A stretch of DNA of 64,000 bases, from the NCBI GenBank assembly GCA_034359265.1, contig CP136890.1, positions 70,061,501-70,125,500 on the forward strand, written 5' to 3'. Below are positions 60,629 through 64,000 of this stretch, one piece after another (position 1 is the first letter of the stretch; each line of letters begins with the position of its first letter). The stretch is from Canna indica. Taxonomy: Eukaryota > Streptophyta > Magnoliopsida > Zingiberales > Cannaceae. Under the pieces are notes generated by a model. That model did not search any database and was not told the DNA's origin. It was given only the letters and a program-made list of their open reading frames with translations. Made by a program: the position numbers and the translations under genes.

Positions 60629-60853
60629 TAAATGCACCCATATAGGCATAATTCATACTTATCCAAACACCACAATAATAAAAAATAATTCCAATCACTC
60701 AAACCTAATTTCATAAATTTATATTTTTCTTACCCGAGCTCACAAGCTTGCTCCGGACCATGAGTCGACTCGGCTCGACCACGAACTAGTCCGCTAGGCT
60801 GGCAAACACACGCAACAGAATAATAAATTAAATACCTAGGATATTACAGAACC

Positions 60854-61210
60854 TAATGCAGCCAGCACAAGAAGTGAACCTATCATTATTAAGAGTGAAT
60901 ATTTCTTTATTAAGATTGAACCTAAAATAGAAATGAACATATATTGTGAAAGAGTGAACTTAATTTTGTCGGAGTGAACCTAATGTACCTTTATTGAGAA
61001 TAAATATATTATTATTAAGAATGAACCTAATATGGCTGGGATTGAACTCTATGGTAAAAGAGTGAATAAAAAATCTAATTTATTTTGAATCAAAAGTTGC
61101 GCAAAAGACTTACAGAGTTATATGTAACATTTGAATATTTAGAGTAAACCTTTTGTTATTAAGAGTGAACCTAAAGTGGGCGATGCTGAACTTATTTTAT
61201 GAAAGAGTGA
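60854..61210. repeat. Degenerate GAGTGAACCT repeat
   Basis: About a dozen spaced copies of AGTGAACCTAA or AAGAGTGAA, often after TTATTA. The same word ends at 56094 on the other side of the solo LTR, so the LTR landed inside this repeat. Its origin is not known to me. Confidence 0.6.
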
Positions 61211-61429
61211 ACATTTGGTCTTTAATGATAATCAAGAAGATGATTTATCGTTCTTTAAAATTCTCAAAGACACATGTGGGGCATCAAGATCGGGCTCCAT
61301 AAAATTACTTATACGGCTCGACTCCATAGTAGTTAATAAGCTGCCACTAACTAAACATGCAAAAGAGGCAATAGAAAAACAAAGTCGTAATCCATACAAT
61401 GAACGGTTGGGGAAATGACAAGCTTGCAA

Positions 61430-62236
61430 TATAAAATGGCTTCATAGTTTGTCTTAGGTTTTTTCAATAACAAACTTGATTAAAATGTATGGTGTTTTAC
61501 CTTTCAAATGAAACATTGAGTTTGCTAATTCTTGGGCAATGGGGATATTATCATGAATGTTCTTCCCCTTTACAAAAGTAGATTGTTCTTGTGAAATGAG
61601 GGTAGGCAGCCACATTTTTACCCTATTAGCCAATAATTTAGATAGGATCCTTTACGATAGATTGCAAAGTGAGATGGGTATTTTACACTTAGGATAGAGT
61701 AGGGATGGTTTTATTCTTGTTCTTCAGAATTATATCGCTATAAAAGAAAGTATGAATGCAATTCATAAAGTTCTCACATAGATCAATACCTTTTGTAAAA
61801 TTCAATAGTAAAACCATCATGACAAAAGCTTTTACCGTTAGGAATTGACTTATTGAAGTTGTGCACTTCACTTAATGTAAAGGGGACTGTCAGGATAATG
61901 ACTGAGGCATGATCAAGAGTGGCAAAAATAGATTAATCTTGCTAGGTAGTGCTGGCGATAACAGGATTGGCACACAAAGTTGAGTAATGCCTAACAGATT
62001 CATAGAGGGTAGCATCATATTTGAGGTTATAGAAGTGTTATCCTCAATTATAAAGTAAGGTATCTTATATTGCCTTCTCTTAGTAGTAACAATCCTATAC
62101 GAAAAAAGTCAGCATTGGCATCTCCATTAGAGATCCATTTAGTTTTTTTATTTTTCTCACCCATTTAATGGAAATTTGGCTCTATAGGGCAATGGTCTTG
62201 CTGTTGAGAGATTTGAGTTTGAGTTGTTATCCATGG
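61430..62236 (-). pseudogene. LINE ORF2 fragment: linker and reverse transcriptase
   Basis: Minus strand. KWISNGDANADFFR (about 62130-62090) is the usual spacer between endonuclease and RT. The RT start follows as GKSFCHDGFTIEFYK (about 61840-61790), and then QSTFVKGKNIHDNIPIAQEL (about 61600-61540). Stops and frameshifts separate them. The catalytic YADD part is not seen, so the 3' half is missing. Confidence 0.8.
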
Positions 62237-62649
62237 TAGGGCTGTTCATTGGGTCAGGTCGACCCAATGAAGCCGAGAACCCGACCCAATCCAACATATT
62301 TGGGTTGGGTCGGGTTGGATAATCTAGTCTAGTCGGGTAAAACCTGACCAAACTCGACCACAATTGGGTTAGATCTAGTTCGGAATCCAATGATTCGAGA
62401 CCCGACTAGATTATATTATATTTTGATTATTTTTTAAATACCTATATACTCCAAAGTTCAAACTTGACTACTTGACTACTTGACTACCTATTTTTAATTA
62501 AAATACCTATATATAAACAGGTCGACCCAACTACCCGACCCGATCGGGTTGAGTTTGAGAGGCAAAATTTTACGAACCCGACCCGATTGCTTTTGATCTT
62601 GTAGGGTCAATTTTTCCTCTAAACCCGACCTGACCTGTGAATAGCCCTA
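62237..62649. mobile_element. hAT MITE, 413 bp, in the LINE
   Basis: Ends TAGGGCTGTTCA / TGAATAGCCCTA. The 8-bp flanks ATCCATGG (62229-62236) and GTCCATGG (62650-62657) differ at one base. The interior is rich in GGGTCGGGTTG. No coding capacity. Confidence 0.85.
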
Positions 62650-63500
62650 GTCCATGGGAGAGAATATGGCTGGCCTTTCCTTGGAGATATTCAGAGTATT
62701 CTCCAAGATACCTAGCCTATCTCTATTCCAAACAAATAATGCATTCGTCTGTTTTTTTATATACATAGAGTAGAGTTTGTAGGATCAACATTATGGCAAT
62801 TATTATTCCAAACAGAGTTAAAAATAACATCAAATTCATCATAATTAGTCCAAAAATTTTAAATTTTAAATAATTTACACCTCACAAGTTGACAAGCTGG
62901 TAAGGTAATTGAAATGGGGCAATGATCTGAAATAGGTCTATAGAGATGACACATAAGTATTATAAAAAAAATATAACTATGCAGCATTTGCAAAACACGA
63001 TCCAAACGAATCAAAATTATATGATGACCACTACCGATTATTACACCATGTAAATTTTGACTTGTAGAAACCCAAATCAACCAATCCAAAATTATGAACA
63101 AAAGCATGAAATTCTCAAACTGGCTCAAAAACAATAAAAGGAAGGTTACCAATAAATTTTATCATCCTTATTAAGAATACAATTAAAATCCCCATAGATT
63201 AACCAATAGTAGCCAGAAAAATCAAATTCCAAAAGCATTGACCAAATTTTAGTGTGAATTTTAGGGTCGATACTAGAGTAAATTGAGGAAAACGAAAATG
63301 GCTAGAAATTTTTATATCGTAAGATAACATAAATAATGTATTATTAGATAGATAACACCTTGGTTGTAATAATCTATGTGTCCCATGCCTGAATGATGCC
63401 ACCAGAGGTCCCCAAAGAAGGTTGTGCAACACCATCCCACGAGCTACCCAGAGAGCGAATGATCTTAGAAGCAGCATCAGTATTAACATGAGAATCCTGA
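62650..63500 (-). pseudogene. LINE ORF2 fragment: AP endonuclease
   Basis: Minus strand. SGGIIQAWD-like codons at about 63400, WLIYGDFNCILNKDD at about 63200-63150, then RLDRVL (about 62990) and SDHCPI (about 62920), the order of motifs in the exonuclease-endonuclease domain of plant L1-type LINEs. It is broken into several frames. Confidence 0.82.
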
Positions 63501-64000
63501 AGAGTCTACACCAAACAATCTAAGTTTTGTAAGGATTTTAAGTGTGTCTCTAACCGGGCCTCTATACACTCCATGGGCAATTCTAATTGAGTAAAATCAC
63601 TAAAGATTAGAGGATAAGGGACCCCCTATATCTTTTGGCTCGCATCATGCTCTGATGATCATCAAGGGTGTTTTGCCTTAGCTGGTGCTTTAATGGAAGC
63701 ATATTGCATAAGGAACCTTTGGAGGTTTATGAATTTTGCATTGTGGTGGCTAGTGAGGTTCTTAAAGGCTTTGGCCAATTCCTATGCTTGGAAAATAGTG
63801 GGCAGTTCAACCGGCACTTGATCTATGGAACAAGAAGGTTGATTTGCTAGAGTTGGAGGTAGTGTTACATTTGGTCTATGGAACGAGAAGGTGGATTTGT
63901 TGGATGGGGTGGAAGTAGTGTGAGAGGTCGGTCGATGAAAGCCAAAGTAGTAGATACTGGTAGGGTGTTCATTTGAGTCGGGTTGGGAGTAGTAGAAGAT
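63501..64000. other. Unassigned, possibly LINE 5' part
   Basis: No gene is recognised. The phrase CTATGGAACGAGAAGGT and its variant CTATGGAACAAGAAGGT occur twice (63823, 63878). The frame 63668-63850 has no known match. Confidence 0.4.

Larger units (their letters stand above)
56095..60848 (-). mobile_element. Solo LTR of the outer gypsy family, with nested elements
   Basis: From TGTCACGCC to ATTACA, with perfect target duplications GAACC (56090-56094, 60849-60853). Sequence order matches 27683-30499. The total of 4754 bp includes a hAT MITE (412 bp) and a Harbinger-like element (1845 bp); without them it is about 2.5 kb. The (GA)n run at 58459-58493 lies in the GC-rich part. Confidence 0.93.

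Noticed and set aside
61215..61418. 67-aa plus-strand frame beside the LINE.
   Set aside because: No recognisable domain; it lies next to the GAGTGAACCT repeat and antisense to the LINE end.
1..64000. Possibility of an undescribed multi-gene host system such as a gene cluster.
   Set aside because: No intact host gene is visible. Every recognisable coding region belongs to a mobile element or a fragment captured by one.

Overview
This window is plant nuclear DNA, almost wholly made of transposable elements. Evidence: Ty1/copia and Ty3/gypsy retrotransposons with long LTRs, CACTA (En/Spm) transposons with TNP2- and TNP1-type genes, hAT and PIF/Harbinger miniature elements, a TRIM, a plant-type LINE, and captured pieces of a type-B response regulator and a PPR gene. 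The species cannot be told from the sequence. I see no intact host gene and no intact element gene; every recognisable coding region carries stops, frameshifts or deletions.

Layout, left to right. 1-3.2 kb is unassigned AT-rich sequence. 3.2-7.1 kb holds minus-strand Copia (SIRE-like) material: two LTRs, a primer-binding site and a gag-only interior. 7.1-9.6 kb is old plus-strand gypsy debris interrupted by a solo Copia LTR (7626-9236, target duplication TTCTG). 9630-30499 is one minus-strand gypsy element of Tekay/Del type (target duplication CATAT). A second gypsy element of a related family (15718-26052, target duplication CCACG/CCACA) sits inside it, exactly at its protease/RT junction. 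The left LTR of the outer element also holds a three-LTR TRIM array. 30.5-35.5 kb is a third gypsy LTR family. It is split by a solo LTR of the inner family (31098-33627, CTGTG) and ends inside a tRNA-Tyr remnant.

35.7-37.0 kb carries two miniature elements. A Copia LTR at about 37.1-46.26 kb is split by a 7.9-kb CACTA element (37899-45834, GGT) that carries fragments of a type-B response regulator, a PPR gene and a copia pol gene. 46.6-56.1 kb is a minus-strand CACTA element with a second, plus-strand CACTA (48553-53861, GTC) inserted in its TNP1-like gene; the two keep complementary parts of the transposase. 56095-60848 is a solo LTR of the outer gypsy family (GAACC). It contains a hAT MITE (57378-57789) and a PIF/Harbinger-like element (58784-60628) filled with about forty copies of a GC/T-rich minisatellite. 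60.9-64 kb has a degenerate repeat and a minus-strand LINE broken by another hAT MITE.

The genes do not form a pathway. The window records sequential insertion, deletion, LTR-LTR recombination and cytosine-deamination decay. The most notable points are the layered insertions with exact target duplications, a 39-bp micro-inversion at an integrase deletion, the gene-fragment-carrying CACTA, the reciprocally deleted nested CACTA pair, the minisatellite-loaded Harbinger element, and a tRNA gene interrupted by an LTR.
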